Shown: positions 14,057 to 23,098 of the stretch, in pieces | Position numbering within the stretch: position 1 is the first letter of the stretch | Layout of the letters: each line of letters starts with the position of its first letter | Assembly (NCBI GenBank): GCA_900313675.1 | Contig: OMSO01000010.1 | Location: forward strand, 1 to 49,191 | Length of the DNA: 49,191 nucleotides | Reading direction: 5' to 3' | Origin: an uncultured Fibrobacter sp. | GTDB taxonomy: Bacteria; Fibrobacterota; Fibrobacteria; Fibrobacterales; Fibrobacteraceae | The notes under the pieces: generated by a model | What the model saw: only the letters and a program-made list of their open reading frames with translations | Told to the model about the DNA's origin: nothing | Databases searched by the model: none | Position numbers and translations under genes: made by a program

Positions 14057-15106
14057 CTAAAAGAACTTCTTAAAAAAGGAAATGGGCCTGAAAAGTGCCG
14101 TCACCAGCAGGGAAATGGCAAAAACGGCCGCCGCCACGACAGGAACCACGACGATGGGGTGTGGCGTGAGGAGCGACAGCTCGAGTCCGTAGAAAAGCTT
14201 GATGAAAAGCGGGTGAATCAGGTACACGCCCAGCATGCAGGCCGAAACGAAGGTGAGGCGGCGGTTTATGGTCAGCACGCCCCGGTACCGTTCACAGAAA
14301 AAGCAGAAAATGGCGGCGGCAATCAGGAAGGTGGTTGGCTGGAAATTGCCCAGAAAATATTCGTTGGGCTTGGAGCGGTCAATGGAAAAGTAGGTGGAGG
14401 AGACGAAGGCGAAGGCCCAGGAGGCAACGGCCGAGAGGTACAGGATTTTTCGGGCCAGGGGTTTCAGGCCGTAGTGGGAAATGTAGAATCCGGTGAGGTA
14501 GAAGCCCGCGAAGGTGGTGCATCCCTGGATGCGGATGTTCTTGTAGAGCGTAAAGTCGGCGAGGCGTTCCAGCAGGTGGTTCACCATGGGGAGCACCAGC
14601 CCGAAGCAGAAAAAGATGCCGATGACGTAAAGGACCATCCGGTGGCTTGCATGTTCGGTAAAGACCCGCATGGGGGGCGTCAGAATGTAGAGCCCCGCGA
14701 TGGTGTAGAGAAACCACAGGTGGGTGGGCGGCTTGGTAAAAAGCAGAAACGGTGTGGCGAAGATGTCCTTGAATGTTCCGCCGGCGACGAGGGTATTGAC
14801 CGTTCCGTAGACGACGACCCAGAACACCAGCAAAAGCAAAATTCGGGTGAGGTTCTTGCCGAGGATTTTCTCCGGCGGGTGGGCGTATCGGGGCGAAAGC
14901 ATGAACGCCCCACTGATCATGATGAAAACGCCCACGCCGAAGCGGGCGATGCTGTTGTAAAAGTTCAGGGTAATCCACTCGTCGGTACGCACGGGAATGT
15001 TGTACCAGGCAGAAGTGACAGTATGCTGGAACACCACGGAAAACGCCGCGATGATTCTAAGGACTTCGGCGTAGAGTTCCCTAGGCTTTACGGACGTCGT
15101 TTCCAT
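14057..15106 (-). CDS. acyltransferase family 3 membrane protein
   Basis: The 349-residue protein has about ten hydrophobic helices and the acyltransferase-3 start (RIIAAFSVVFQHT, in which the His is the conserved catalytic residue) and GVGVFIMISGAFML. Such enzymes move acetyl or other acyl groups onto surface or membrane carbohydrates. It begins 5 nt after the thrH stop on the same strand, so the two are probably co-transcribed, although no functional link is evident. Specificity cannot be predicted. Confidence 0.85.
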   Translation of the reverse strand: METTSVKPRELYAEVLRIIAAFSVVFQHTVTSAWYNIPVRTDEWITLNFYNSIARFGVGVFIMISGAFMLSPRYAHPPEKILGKNLTRILLLLVFWVVVYGTVNTLVAGGTFKDIFATPFLLFTKPPTHLWFLYTIAGLYILTPPMRVFTEHASHRMVLYVIGIFFCFGLVLPMVNHLLERLADFTLYKNIRIQGCTTFAGFYLTGFYISHYGLKPLARKILYLSAVASWAFAFVSSTYFSIDRSKPNEYFLGNFQPTTFLIAAAIFCFFCERYRGVLTINRRLTFVSACMLGVYLIHPLFIKLFYGLELSLLTPHPIVVVPVVAAAVFAISLLVTALFRPISFFKKFF

Positions 15107-15111
15107 GCCGT

Positions 15112-15729
15112 TTAGAGCGTCGCCTGGAACTGGTGGAACTTTTCCAGCAGCTCGGCGTAGGTCTTGGTGGCCTCCAGCTGCGGGAACTGGGCCACAATGG
15201 AGTCCGGCGCGCAGAAGAAGCAGCCCTTGTCGGCCTGCAGGAGCATGCCCGTGTCGTTGAAGGAATCTCCCGAAGCGAACACCTTGAAGTTCAGGTCTTG
15301 CAGGTGCTTTACCACCTTGGTCTTCTGGTCGGTAAGGCGCAGGTGGTAGCCCACGATGCGGTCGTTTTGTACTTCCAGGTTATGGCAGAAGATGGTGGGG
15401 AAGGCGAGGTTCTTCATGATGGGGTAGGCGAATTCCTGGAATGTGTCCGAAAGGATAATCACCTGGGTCTCGTCCCGAAGCTGGTCCATAAAGGCGCGGG
15501 CGCCGTCCAGCAGGCCCAGGTTCGCAATGACGTTCTGGATGTCCGAAAGCTTGATGCCTTCGCGGTCGAGAATCTTGATGCGCCCCTTCATGAGCTCGTC
15601 GTAGTTAGGGATGTCGCGGGTGGTCAGGCGCAGGTCTGCGACGCCCGTCTTTTCGGCGACGGCAATCCAGATTTCGGGGGCGAGGACTCCTTCCAGGTCC
15701 AGGGTAACGACACATTGCTTGGTGAACAT
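15112..15729 (-). CDS. thrH: phosphoserine phosphatase / homoserine phosphotransferase ThrH
   Basis: The 205-residue protein matches ThrH closely: TLDLEGVLAPEIWIAVAEKTG at the start, TTRDIPNYDELM, VIILSDTFQEFAYP and ASGDSFNDTGML. ThrH is a HAD enzyme that can move phosphate from phosphoserine to homoserine, linking serine and threonine synthesis. Motif I is DxE (Asp11, Glu13) as is typical for ThrH. The heptamer array R2 directly touches its start codon, so its upstream control region is made of repeat sequence and no normal promoter can be seen. Confidence 0.9.
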   Translation of the reverse strand: MFTKQCVVTLDLEGVLAPEIWIAVAEKTGVADLRLTTRDIPNYDELMKGRIKILDREGIKLSDIQNVIANLGLLDGARAFMDQLRDETQVIILSDTFQEFAYPIMKNLAFPTIFCHNLEVQNDRIVGYHLRLTDQKTKVVKHLQDLNFKVFASGDSFNDTGMLLQADKGCFFCAPDSIVAQFPQLEATKTYAELLEKFHQFQATL

Positions 15730-15875
15730 AGGGCTTAGGGGTTAGGATTTAGGGTCTAGGGGTTAGGGGTTATGAGTATCGAGTCGATGCTACGCATCTC
15801 TGAGTATTGAGTTTTATTATTCGCGCCCTTGGCGCCAATCTATACACTGAAAACTCATAACTGACAACTCATCAC
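15730..15875. repeat. heptamer repeat array R2
   Basis: The words TAGGGCT TAGGGGT TAGGATT begin at the thrH start codon. TATGAGT ATCGAGT with a CGATGC-TAC-GCATC hairpin follows, then TCTGAGT ATTGAGT, and the array ends TGAAAAC TCATAAC TGACAAC TCATCAC. The last word overlaps the hslO stop codon. The array therefore occupies the complete gap between the two genes. Confidence 0.85.
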
Positions 15876-16750
15876 TTTTTCCTCTCGTTTATAATTTCTC
15901 TCAGATCCGCAATCGTAATCTGGTACGGGGTGCGGCAGAAATCGCAGATGACTTCCAGGTCCTTGCCTTCGGCTTCCAGGTCCAGCAGGTCCTGGAGAGG
16001 GAGCGTTGCAAGCGTTGCCACCGTGCGTTCGTGGCTGCAGGGGCAGTAGGCCCTGGGGTCGATTTCTTTCACGATGTCGATTTCGTAGGGGCCCCGCAGC
16101 TGGTCCAGAAGTTCGTCCAGGTCAAAACCCTCGGGGGTGTTCATGTCGCAGAACTTGGGCAGGTTCTGCACGATGACCTCTATCAGGTTGATGTCCTTGT
16201 CTTCTAGGTCCGGGAACGCCTCGATGTAGAAACCCGCGGCATAGTCCAGCTTGCTCGGGTCCAGGGCGTTAAAGGCGGCCTCGATGCCCACGGCGGAGCG
16301 GATCTGCTCCGATTGCAACAGGTAGGTGGCTAGGTTCTGTCCCATGGATACCGACGGAGCCTCGATGATGCTCTCGTGGACCCGCTTGCCCTGCTCGTTC
16401 AGCTTGACCACGCGGATGCTCTGGGGAATCAGGGCGGGCTCGTTACCGCCCACGGCGGCAAGTTCCGGCTGCGGGATCATGGCACGCACCAGGCCCTGGG
16501 GCGTCGTGTCCGACTGCACCAGCGTGATTTCGCCGCCAAAACGGGTGGTCAGCGACACGGTTCCCGGAAACTTCAGCGAGGCACTCAAAAAAATGCTTGC
16601 GATGGAGTTTTCGGCCAAAAGCTTCAGGGCGAAACCCTGTGCGTTGTGCTTCTTGCCGATTTCGTTCATCGTCGCGGTCAAATCGACGACAATCAGGCGG
16701 AAGGGCGTTCTCTTGCCCGTGGCGCGGATAATGCGGTCCTTGAAATTCAT
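15872..16750 (-). CDS. hslO: redox-regulated chaperone Hsp33
   Basis: The 292-residue protein is a normal-length Hsp33. The N-terminal chaperone domain includes GGEITLVQSDTTPQGLVRAM. The C-terminal zinc redox switch has CPC (Cys236, Cys238) and CDFC (Cys269, Cys272). Oxidation forms two disulfides and activates holdase function. The -7 box TATCTTTG ends 4 nt before the ATG with no Shine-Dalgarno site. The stop codon lies within the terminal heptamer of array R2. Confidence 0.93.
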   Translation of the reverse strand: MNFKDRIIRATGKRTPFRLIVVDLTATMNEIGKKHNAQGFALKLLAENSIASIFLSASLKFPGTVSLTTRFGGEITLVQSDTTPQGLVRAMIPQPELAAVGGNEPALIPQSIRVVKLNEQGKRVHESIIEAPSVSMGQNLATYLLQSEQIRSAVGIEAAFNALDPSKLDYAAGFYIEAFPDLEDKDINLIEVIVQNLPKFCDMNTPEGFDLDELLDQLRGPYEIDIVKEIDPRAYCPCSHERTVATLATLPLQDLLDLEAEGKDLEVICDFCRTPYQITIADLREIINERKK

Positions 16751-16754
16751 GGCA

Positions 16755-16762
16755 CAAAGATA
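16755..16762 (-). promoter_or_regulatory. hslO -7 box TATCTTTG, 4 nt from ATG
   Basis: Exact TAnnTTTG on the minus strand. The distance to the start codon predicts a leaderless mRNA. Confidence 0.5.
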
Positions 16763-16783
16763 GAAATGTAGTTGTGCCCTATG

Positions 16784-16811
16784 GACTAGTTAATAGTTAC
16801 TAGTTACTAGA
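16784..16811. repeat. short heptamer repeat, ACTAGTT type
   Basis: GACTAGT TAATAGT TACTAGT TACTAGA, period 7. The same word family is inside the methyltransferase gene at 13020-13060. Confidence 0.75.
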
Positions 16812-16864
16812 AATGCATAAAACGGGAATGTTTTTGAAGGCCCTGGAAGGTGTTTTTGGTAAAT

Positions 16865-16980
16865 AAGGGGGGAGGTCTCCCCCTCGCTTTCCTTCGTCAG
16901 TCACAGGAACCAAGGTCCCTGAGCCTGTCGAAGGGCCGCTACCCCCTCTAACGGGGCTCAGTCGCCGCCCCGTAACGCCC
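16865..16980. repeat. cluster of GC-rich palindromic repeats upstream of DJ-1 gene
   Basis: Contains GGGGGGAGG-TC-TCCCCCTC, then GGTCCCTGAGCCTGTCGAAG, and AGGGCCGC...ACGGGGCT...CGCCCCGTAACGCCC text. These are short dispersed palindromes with no ORF. They stop just before the promoter of the DJ-1/PfpI gene. Confidence 0.6.
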
Positions 16981-17021
16981 GGCTTTACTTTTATTATATT
17001 CTTGCGAAAACGAGGCTCAAT

Positions 17022-17567
17022 ATGAAGATTTTATTCCTGATGGCCGATGGTTTCGAGGAAACCGAATTCGTCACACCTTTCGACTACCTGCAGCGGGCAG
17101 GTTTTGAGGTCGCTCTTGCAACCGTTTCCGGCAAGGCCGAAGTGATTGGGTCCCACGGCCTTAAAATCCAGACGGACTTTGCACTTTCGGGTGCCGATAC
17201 CGCAAAGTTTGGCGCCGTCCTTTTGCCCGGTGGCGGCCCCGGCGTCAGGAACCTGAAGGCCTCCGCCGATGTGGAGAAGGTCATCTGCGATTTCAACGAC
17301 GAGGACAAGTGGATTTTCGCCATCTGCGCCGCTCCTTTGGTGCTCAGCAAGGCGGGAATCCTGGTGGACAGAACCGTCACCTGTTTCCCGGGCTGCGAAG
17401 CGGAGCTGGTCTGTAACAAGTTTGTGGAAGATCGTGTAGTGGTAGACGGCAATATCGTCACCAGTCGCGGCGCAGGCTCCGCCGAAGAATTCGCTTTCGA
17501 ATGTATCGCCCAGCTAGGCGGCCGCGACCTTGCAGAAAAAATCCGCAAGCAGGTGGTAGCGAGGTAA
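17022..17567 (+). CDS. DJ-1/PfpI family protein
   Basis: This 181-residue protein fits the DJ-1/YajL branch. It shows FLMADGFEETEFVTP (conserved Glu15), LLPGGGPGVRNLK, the nucleophile elbow IFAICAAPLVLSKAG with Cys102, and SRGAGSAEEFAFE. Family members act as glyoxalases, deglycases or redox-sensing chaperones; which one applies is not known. The length is typical. A TATATTC box lies about 25 nt before the start, so it has a short leader, unlike several neighbours. Array R4 begins shortly after its stop. Confidence 0.88.
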   Translation: MKILFLMADGFEETEFVTPFDYLQRAGFEVALATVSGKAEVIGSHGLKIQTDFALSGADTAKFGAVLLPGGGPGVRNLKASADVEKVICDFNDEDKWIFAICAAPLVLSKAGILVDRTVTCFPGCEAELVCNKFVEDRVVVDGNIVTSRGAGSAEEFAFECIAQLGGRDLAEKIRKQVVAR

Positions 17568-17589
17568 ATGCGGGCCACAAAGTGAAAGT

Positions 17590-17764
17590 AATGAGTTGTG
17601 AGTTATGAGTTGTGAGTTGTGAGTTGTGAGGTGTGAGTTGCGGATTGCGAGGCACTAGCCACTCGCGTCTCATACCTCAAAGGGCCGCAGGCCCGACCTC
17701 ACTCCTCAAAGCGAAGCGACCTCAAACCCCTAACCCCTAAATCCTAGCCCCTAAATCCTAACTA
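17590..17764. repeat. heptamer repeat array R4 (inverted partner of R1)
   Basis: AATGAGT TGTGAGT TATGAGT and four more TGTGAGT-like words are followed by an 83-bp core (17649-17731). That core is the reverse complement of 5741-5823 with two changes. The array ends with CTAACCC CTAAATC CTAGCCC CTAAATC CTAACTA. The last word supplies the mnmA stop codon (TAG on the minus strand). Confidence 0.88.
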
Positions 17765-18859
17765 CTTCTCGATAATCGCCGAGGCCACGATGCCGTCGCC
17801 GGCGTAGAGCACCATGATTTGCCCGGGTGTAGCGGCGAATTGCGGCGTGTCGAACCGGATAGAAATTCGGTTGTCTGTAAGTTCGGTAATGCTCGCTTCG
17901 GCGAAGGTGTGTCCCAGCCGGATTTTCGCCTGGAGCTTCTGCTGCAGCAGGGGAGAGTCCTTGGAAACCATCAGGTTCAGCTGGCTCCCGCTGACTTCGC
18001 TACATTGCAGCAGACTGCGAGGTCCAAGCACCACCTGGTTCTTCTTGACATCGATGGCAATCACAAAAAGGGGCTCCGGCTGACCGCCGATGTTCAGTCC
18101 TTTCCTTTGTCCGATGGTGTAGTGGATGAACCCTTTGTGCTGCCCCAGAACCTTGCCGTTTACATCTACGAAGTCCCCGGGAACGTTGTCGCTTTCGTCA
18201 AAGAGCACGGAGTAGTCGCCGCATTCCAGAAAATCCTGGCTCTCCTTTTTGGAGGCGAAATCTTCCCAGCCGATTTTACGGGCCAGTTCCTTGACCTCTT
18301 CCTTGTGCATCTCGCCCAGGGGGAACAGCACCGACGAAAGCTGGTCTTCGGTTAGCCGGGAAAGGAAATAGGACTGGTCCTTGAAACTGTCGCGGGCCCT
18401 CCACAGGAACGGTTCCTCGGGGCTCTTGAAATCCAGACGGGCGTAGTGTCCCGTGGCAAAGTAGTCAAAATCTACGCCCATCTTGCGGACGGCGTGGAGC
18501 ATGGCTCCAAACTTGATGGACTGGTTGCAGCGCACGCAGGGGTTGGGCGTGCGGCCCGCCCGGTATTCGGCGCGGAAATAGTCCAGCACATTTTTCTTGT
18601 ATTCCTCTACCACGGGAACCACGTGGAAGGGGATGGACAGGCGCTTGGCTACACTCTCGGCAGCTTCGATGCTTTCGCTTTCGTTGGGGCCGAAACATCC
18701 GGAACGGCCCTCCACGATGGGCATGTCGATGGAACCGTCCCAGAGGGCCATGGTAATGCCTATGACGTTGTAGCCCTTCTGCTGCAAGGTCCAGGCGGTA
18801 AGGGCGGAATCTACGCCTCCCGAAAGTCCGACCGCTACTGTTTTGTTGTTTGGTTCCAT
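17762..18859 (-). CDS. mnmA: tRNA-specific 2-thiouridylase MnmA
   Basis: MnmA adds sulfur to the wobble uridine of tRNA-Lys, Glu and Gln. The 365-residue protein has the P-loop GLSGGVDSALTAW, the first catalytic cysteine in TPNPCVRCNQSIKFG, ATGHYARLD, KDQSYFLSRL and the later GDYSVLF and FIHYTIGQRKGLNIGG blocks. The usual second catalytic cysteine region reads SQDFLECGDY, with Cys present. It is full length. The stop codon comes from the first word of array R4. Confidence 0.95.
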   Translation of the reverse strand: MEPNNKTVAVGLSGGVDSALTAWTLQQKGYNVIGITMALWDGSIDMPIVEGRSGCFGPNESESIEAAESVAKRLSIPFHVVPVVEEYKKNVLDYFRAEYRAGRTPNPCVRCNQSIKFGAMLHAVRKMGVDFDYFATGHYARLDFKSPEEPFLWRARDSFKDQSYFLSRLTEDQLSSVLFPLGEMHKEEVKELARKIGWEDFASKKESQDFLECGDYSVLFDESDNVPGDFVDVNGKVLGQHKGFIHYTIGQRKGLNIGGQPEPLFVIAIDVKKNQVVLGPRSLLQCSEVSGSQLNLMVSKDSPLLQQKLQAKIRLGHTFAEASITELTDNRISIRFDTPQFAATPGQIMVLYAGDGIVASAIIEK

Positions 18860-18883
18860 AATGCTAGCGAAAATATAGGAAAA

Positions 18884-18954
18884 TAGAGTATAGAGACTGG
18901 GATTTAGAGACTAGAGATTGGATTCTAAATCCTAGCCCCTAATTCCTAACCCCT
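18884..18954. repeat. heptamer repeat array R5 with 9-bp inverted repeat
   Basis: AGTATAG AGACTGG GATTTAG AGACTAG AGATTGG ATTCTAA ATCCTAG CCCCTAA TTCCTAA. GGATTTAGA pairs with TCTAAATCC across a 15-nt loop. It ends just before the moxR -7 box. Confidence 0.8.
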
Positions 18955-18959
18955 TTTTG

Positions 18960-18967
18960 TATATTAG
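18960..18967 (+). promoter_or_regulatory. TATATTAG -7 box ending 4 nt before moxR ATG
   Basis: TAnnTTTG-like box between the repeat array and the start codon. No Shine-Dalgarno site fits. Confidence 0.4.
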
Positions 18968-18971
18968 AAAC

Positions 18972-19880
18972 ATGATTGAAAAACTTTTGAATGCCCTGGA
19001 CTCCGTGTTGCTTGGCAAGCGGGAGTCCGTAGAAATGCTGGTCATGGCCCTGCTTGCCGACGGTCATGTGCTGGTAGAAGATGTGCCCGGTACCGGAAAG
19101 ACCACTTTGGCGAAGGCCCTGGCGGTAGCTATCGGGGCGGACTTTGCCCGCATCCAGTTCACGCCGGACCTGTTGCCTGCCGATGTGACCGGCGGGGCGG
19201 TGTTCCGCATGAACACGGGGGACTTTGAAATTCGAAAAGGTCCCGTGTTTACCCAGATTCTCTTGGCCGACGAGATTAACCGCGCTTCGCCCCGCACCCA
19301 GAGTTCCCTGCTGGAGGCCATGGAAGAGCGTCAGGTTTCCCTGGAGGGGGAACGGCACGCGCTGCCTAAACTGTTCATGGTGCTGGCTACGGAAAACCCG
19401 GTGGAATTCCACGGGGTGTTCCCCCTGCCCGAGGCCCAGATGGACCGGTTCCTGATCCGGCTTTCGCTGGGCTACCCCTCTACGGAAACGGAACTGCAGA
19501 TTTTGCGGAGCCACCGGGAAGGTAAACCCCTGGACACACTGACCGCCGTCACCACGCCCGAAGAAATCCTGAAGGCGAGGGATGCCGTCCGCAAGGTTCA
19601 CGTGGACGAATCCCTGGAACGGTACGTGGTGTCGCTGGTCCAGGCCACCCGTGAAAATCCAGCCGTACGCCTGGCCGCAAGCCCCCGCGCAGGTATCAAC
19701 CTCATCAAGATGGCCCAGGCATCAGCCTACATCCAGGGCCGGGACTTTGTGAATCCCGACGACATCCAGCGGGTGTATTCCGCGGTGATGGAGCACCGCG
19801 TCTTTGCGAAAGACGGAAACGCCTCTACGGTGAAAAACATTCTGGAATCTATCCGCACCCAGGTGAAAATTCCTAAGTAG
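18972..19880 (+). CDS. MoxR-family AAA+ ATPase
   Basis: The 302-residue protein has Walker A (EDVPGTGKTTLAKALA), Walker B (ILLADEINRASPRTQSSLLEAMEE), sensor 1 (ATENPVEFHG) and the arginine finger region ASPRAGINL. MoxR ATPases work as chaperones that mature partner proteins, often with DUF58 and VWA proteins. Here the next two genes are DUF58 and a transglutaminase, the usual partners. I chose ATG 18972 because the upstream TTG would lie in the promoter. Confidence 0.92.
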   Translation: MIEKLLNALDSVLLGKRESVEMLVMALLADGHVLVEDVPGTGKTTLAKALAVAIGADFARIQFTPDLLPADVTGGAVFRMNTGDFEIRKGPVFTQILLADEINRASPRTQSSLLEAMEERQVSLEGERHALPKLFMVLATENPVEFHGVFPLPEAQMDRFLIRLSLGYPSTETELQILRSHREGKPLDTLTAVTTPEEILKARDAVRKVHVDESLERYVVSLVQATRENPAVRLAASPRAGINLIKMAQASAYIQGRDFVNPDDIQRVYSAVMEHRVFAKDGNASTVKNILESIRTQVKIPK

Positions 19881-19891
19881 AAGCGGGGAAC

Positions 19892-21124
19892 ATGTCGAAG
19901 GTTCCTTCCATAAGGTGGCTGCTGGAGGCTTACCCCCGGACTCCCAAGAGGACGGGGCTCCTCATGCGGCTTTACTTTATCTGGCAGGAGTACTTTATGC
20001 CTGCCGGTCACAGTGCCTTTGCGCTGATGTTTTTCTCTATGGTGGCGGGACTCGTGCCAGGATTCTGGGCCGCCTGGATTTTCTGCGGCTTGGATTTTCT
20101 GTTGTTCCTGGCGCTGTTCCCCTCCCTCTTTATGACCTGCCGAAAGAACCGCTTTGAAGCGGGGGCTATAGAAGTTTCTCCTGTTGTGGAAGGCGAAACG
20201 GCAACGGTCCAGGTACAGGTGACTGCCAAAAACCGGATTGACGCGGTATCCCTTTCCTGTTTCCGCATGGATGCAAGTCTTGCAAGCGAAGAATCGCCCT
20301 ATGTGCTTGTGAATCAGGGCGAATCCGTAATGCTCCAGTGCAAGGTCAGAACCAAGAAGCGTGGCGCCTATACGGTAGGGAAGGTGTCTCTCTTGATTCC
20401 CGAAATCATGGGCATGTTGCGGTACAGCGCCAAGGCGGGATCTGCGGAACTTCTGGTTTACCCGAAACCTGTGAAAATATCGGCCTTTGATTTTTTGACC
20501 TGGGGCAGCAGCGGTATGGTCTTTGCGCCCCTGCTGACCAGCGGCTTTGCTCGCGGGCTGGATTTTTCGGGAGTGCGGGAATACCAGGAAGGGGATGCTC
20601 TGCGGGATTTGCACCACAAGGCCTTTGCCCGCTACGGAAGGCCCTTTACCAAGGAATTCGAGGCGGAACGTGGGGCCGGAATCGTGATGGTGTTGGATGT
20701 GCGGGGAAACTCCCTGCAGGAACGCTCCCTGCAAGAGGACCTTATACGCCTTGCGGCAGGAGTGGGCACCTGGTTCATGGAGCGTGGAATTCTTGGGCGG
20801 TTCTTCATAAACGACGAAGAGATATCTCTGAACGCAGGAGACTGTGGTGACAGTCTTTTTGCCGCCCTCGCCCGGATTCCGGCGGCAAGTCCTTTCAAAA
20901 AGAGTGGGCCTGCAACAGAGGGCGTATGGTCTCCGGCGGCAAGGCCCATGGGGCCGGTGCTGCGTCTCGGGCTCCATCGTGAAGAAAACCCTCTGGTCCA
21001 CAAGCAGGTCCTTGTCTGTGGCGGAAAAGTCCCGACGGCAGCGGGTGACGACACCCTGATGGTCCACTGCTCCCTCTTGAAGGATAAAATTTCCCTGACT
21101 AGGCAGGAGGATTTGCTCCCATGA
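19892..21124 (+). CDS. DUF58 domain protein
   Basis: The 410-residue protein has two membrane helices near residues 38-80, a beta-rich middle, and the DUF58 signature GLDFSGVREYQEGDALRDLHHKAFARYGRPFTKEFEAERGAGIVMVLD, which includes the start of a VWA-like fold. It sits 11 nt after moxR and overlaps the next gene by 4 bp (ATGA). Such proteins are membrane partners of MoxR ATPases, probably in envelope stress or secreted protein maturation. The exact role is not known. Confidence 0.88.
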   Translation: MSKVPSIRWLLEAYPRTPKRTGLLMRLYFIWQEYFMPAGHSAFALMFFSMVAGLVPGFWAAWIFCGLDFLLFLALFPSLFMTCRKNRFEAGAIEVSPVVEGETATVQVQVTAKNRIDAVSLSCFRMDASLASEESPYVLVNQGESVMLQCKVRTKKRGAYTVGKVSLLIPEIMGMLRYSAKAGSAELLVYPKPVKISAFDFLTWGSSGMVFAPLLTSGFARGLDFSGVREYQEGDALRDLHHKAFARYGRPFTKEFEAERGAGIVMVLDVRGNSLQERSLQEDLIRLAAGVGTWFMERGILGRFFINDEEISLNAGDCGDSLFAALARIPAASPFKKSGPATEGVWSPAARPMGPVLRLGLHREENPLVHKQVLVCGGKVPTAAGDDTLMVHCSLLKDKISLTRQEDLLP

Positions 21125-23049
21125 GAAAATCCCTGAGGGAAATATTCAAGACGCTATTCCTGGTGCTTGCGTCCGTGAATCTGGGAATCTCCAGCGAGAT
21201 GCTCCCGCTTGGAGTCGTTTTCGCCTTGGGCTTCTTGTACCTTCACTGGAGGCTGGAAAAGCCTACGCCCCTGTACAAGAAACGTTTTGCCTACGGGGCC
21301 ATTGTTCCATTTGCCCTGTGGTGGGTGGTGACTCCCGAGGTGGAAAACGGGATTTCTCCTTACGTGGTGTTTATTCCGGCCTGGTACCTGCTGACTCTGG
21401 CGTGGCTCCAGAAACGGAGTCTTGGGCGGGGCGGTTTCGAAGCCTTTGTCATCTTTGACGGCGTGGCGGCTTTGCTCATGGGAATGTTCCAGGCGGGTCG
21501 TGCCGGAGGAATCTTGGGCGCGGTGGGCATACTGCTTGCTATCCTTGCCTACAGGCGCACAAAGACGGCCTGGTACAAGTATGGGCTGTTTCTGCTGCTG
21601 ATTGCCTTCTTCGGGTTTACCTCTTTTGGTGGTTGGCAATACTGGAAAAGCCACCGGAGTTACGACGGCCGCTGGGCCAGGGATTACATGGAGCGGAATC
21701 GGGTCATGGGCTTTGACCCTGTGGTGTCCTTGGGGTCCTTCTCCAACAATTATAGTTCCAAGTATAACCGTCAGGTGATTTTGCGGGTGTGGGACAAGGA
21801 TGCTCCCGAATACCTGCGGGCCGCCGTCTATGAAAAATACCTGGGCAACATCTGGAAGCTCCCGGCGAAACCGGAACAGAAACTCTATCCCGCCTATTAC
21901 CGTATCGATTACCCGGTCTTTGAACTTATGGATTCTGCCACCAGGCGTGAAAATGTGCGTACCGTTTGGGTGCAGTCTGCCCTGGACAATTTCGGTTTCC
22001 TTTTCGCTCCCTTTAATGCGTTGGGAGTTGCCGCCAAGAATGCGGATTCCCTGGATTTCTACAAAACGGGAATTTTTGCTGGTGCTAACGGGACTCATGG
22101 GGACTGGTATTATTTTGTAGGCGATTCCGATGACGGGACTTCTCGGCAAACTGCTTTTGACGAGGGCGATTCTGTTTACTTGCAAATGGGAAAGTCCCAT
22201 GCCGCCTTTGTCGATTCCGTCGCCATGGCTATGGACTTGACCCGAAGAGATTCTCTGCTGGATTCCTTGTCGGATGGTTCCTATGAAAGGGCGGTCCTGA
22301 CGGCCATACGGGATTATTTTGTCCAGAACTTCAAGTATTCGCTGGTTGTTCCAGGTGCCCGAGAGAACAGGAGAGAACCGCTCCGGGCTTTCTGGAATGC
22401 CAAGGAAGGCTTTTGCGAATACTACGCCACCCTTTCGGTGCTGCTCTTGCGTCATCGGGGAATACAAGCTCGCTATGTGACGGGCTTTGCCCATCCGGAA
22501 AGGGTCGAGGGTCGGGACTATGTGGTGTTTCGCAGGCACCACAGTCACGCCTGGGTAGAGGTCCTCTGGAATGGCCGGTGGTATTCCTTTGACCCCACGC
22601 CTCCCATGAGGCCGGGGCTATTTGCAAGAACTCCCGGCTGGCAGTCCTGGTGGGAGGGCGCACGGGGGCGTTTTGCCCGCATTTTCCACCTGCTGAAAGA
22701 AGGCGAGTGGCGCCGCATGGTGGATGACTGGCAAGCTACTACCCAAGGGCTTTTGGAAAGTCCGTTGACTTATGGATTGCCCCTTCTGCTTTTGTTTGCA
22801 ATACTTGCTCGCGCCCTGCTTAAACGGCGAAAAGGAAAGGTACTGATAAAACCTGACCTGCGCGCGCAAAAATGGGTCCGCTCCCTTGACCGAGCAGAAA
22901 AAAACTTGAGGCGGCAGGGATTTGTCCGCGGGCCTGGGGAGACGGTGGGGGCGTTCCTTGTCCGTATTGAACCGCAGGTGACGGGCAGCGGAGATACCCT
23001 AAGTGCGCTGGAATCTCTCCGCGAATACGAAATGCATCGCTGGAAATAA
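21121..23049 (+). CDS. membrane transglutaminase-like protein (TgpA type)
   Basis: The 642-residue protein opens with about six membrane helices, then a periplasmic part with a transglutaminase core. The catalytic triad is visible as Cys432 (EGFCEYYATLSVLLLRHRG), His476 (HHSHAWVEV) and Asp491 (SFDPTPP). One more helix lies near 555-570, followed by a cytosolic C-terminal tail that fits DUF4129. The architecture matches TgpA proteins, which act on the envelope. The ATGA overlap with the DUF58 gene shows the third step of a moxR-DUF58-tgpA operon. Confidence 0.9.
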   Translation: MRKSLREIFKTLFLVLASVNLGISSEMLPLGVVFALGFLYLHWRLEKPTPLYKKRFAYGAIVPFALWWVVTPEVENGISPYVVFIPAWYLLTLAWLQKRSLGRGGFEAFVIFDGVAALLMGMFQAGRAGGILGAVGILLAILAYRRTKTAWYKYGLFLLLIAFFGFTSFGGWQYWKSHRSYDGRWARDYMERNRVMGFDPVVSLGSFSNNYSSKYNRQVILRVWDKDAPEYLRAAVYEKYLGNIWKLPAKPEQKLYPAYYRIDYPVFELMDSATRRENVRTVWVQSALDNFGFLFAPFNALGVAAKNADSLDFYKTGIFAGANGTHGDWYYFVGDSDDGTSRQTAFDEGDSVYLQMGKSHAAFVDSVAMAMDLTRRDSLLDSLSDGSYERAVLTAIRDYFVQNFKYSLVVPGARENRREPLRAFWNAKEGFCEYYATLSVLLLRHRGIQARYVTGFAHPERVEGRDYVVFRRHHSHAWVEVLWNGRWYSFDPTPPMRPGLFARTPGWQSWWEGARGRFARIFHLLKEGEWRRMVDDWQATTQGLLESPLTYGLPLLLLFAILARALLKRRKGKVLIKPDLRAQKWVRSLDRAEKNLRRQGFVRGPGETVGAFLVRIEPQVTGSGDTLSALESLREYEMHRWK

Positions 23050-23056
23050 TAAAAGA

Positions 23057-23074
23057 TCCCCGCCATTGCGGGGA
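23057..23074 (-). terminator. hairpin terminator between convergent genes
   Basis: TCCCCGC/GCGGGGA with loop CATT. On the minus strand it is followed by TCTTTTATT, so it suits the lipoprotein gene best. On the plus strand the T-tract is poor. Confidence 0.65.
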
Positions 23075-23098
23075 CCTTCCGTTGGTAAATCGGTTTGA

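Noticed and set aside
17590..17764. CRISPR-like short repeats
   Set aside because: Units are 7 bp with no spacers and no cas genes are near.
19727..22548. Two long minus-strand ORFs under the DUF58 and transglutaminase genes
   Set aside because: The plus-strand operon with ATGA overlap and catalytic triad is convincing; the minus frames are compositional.
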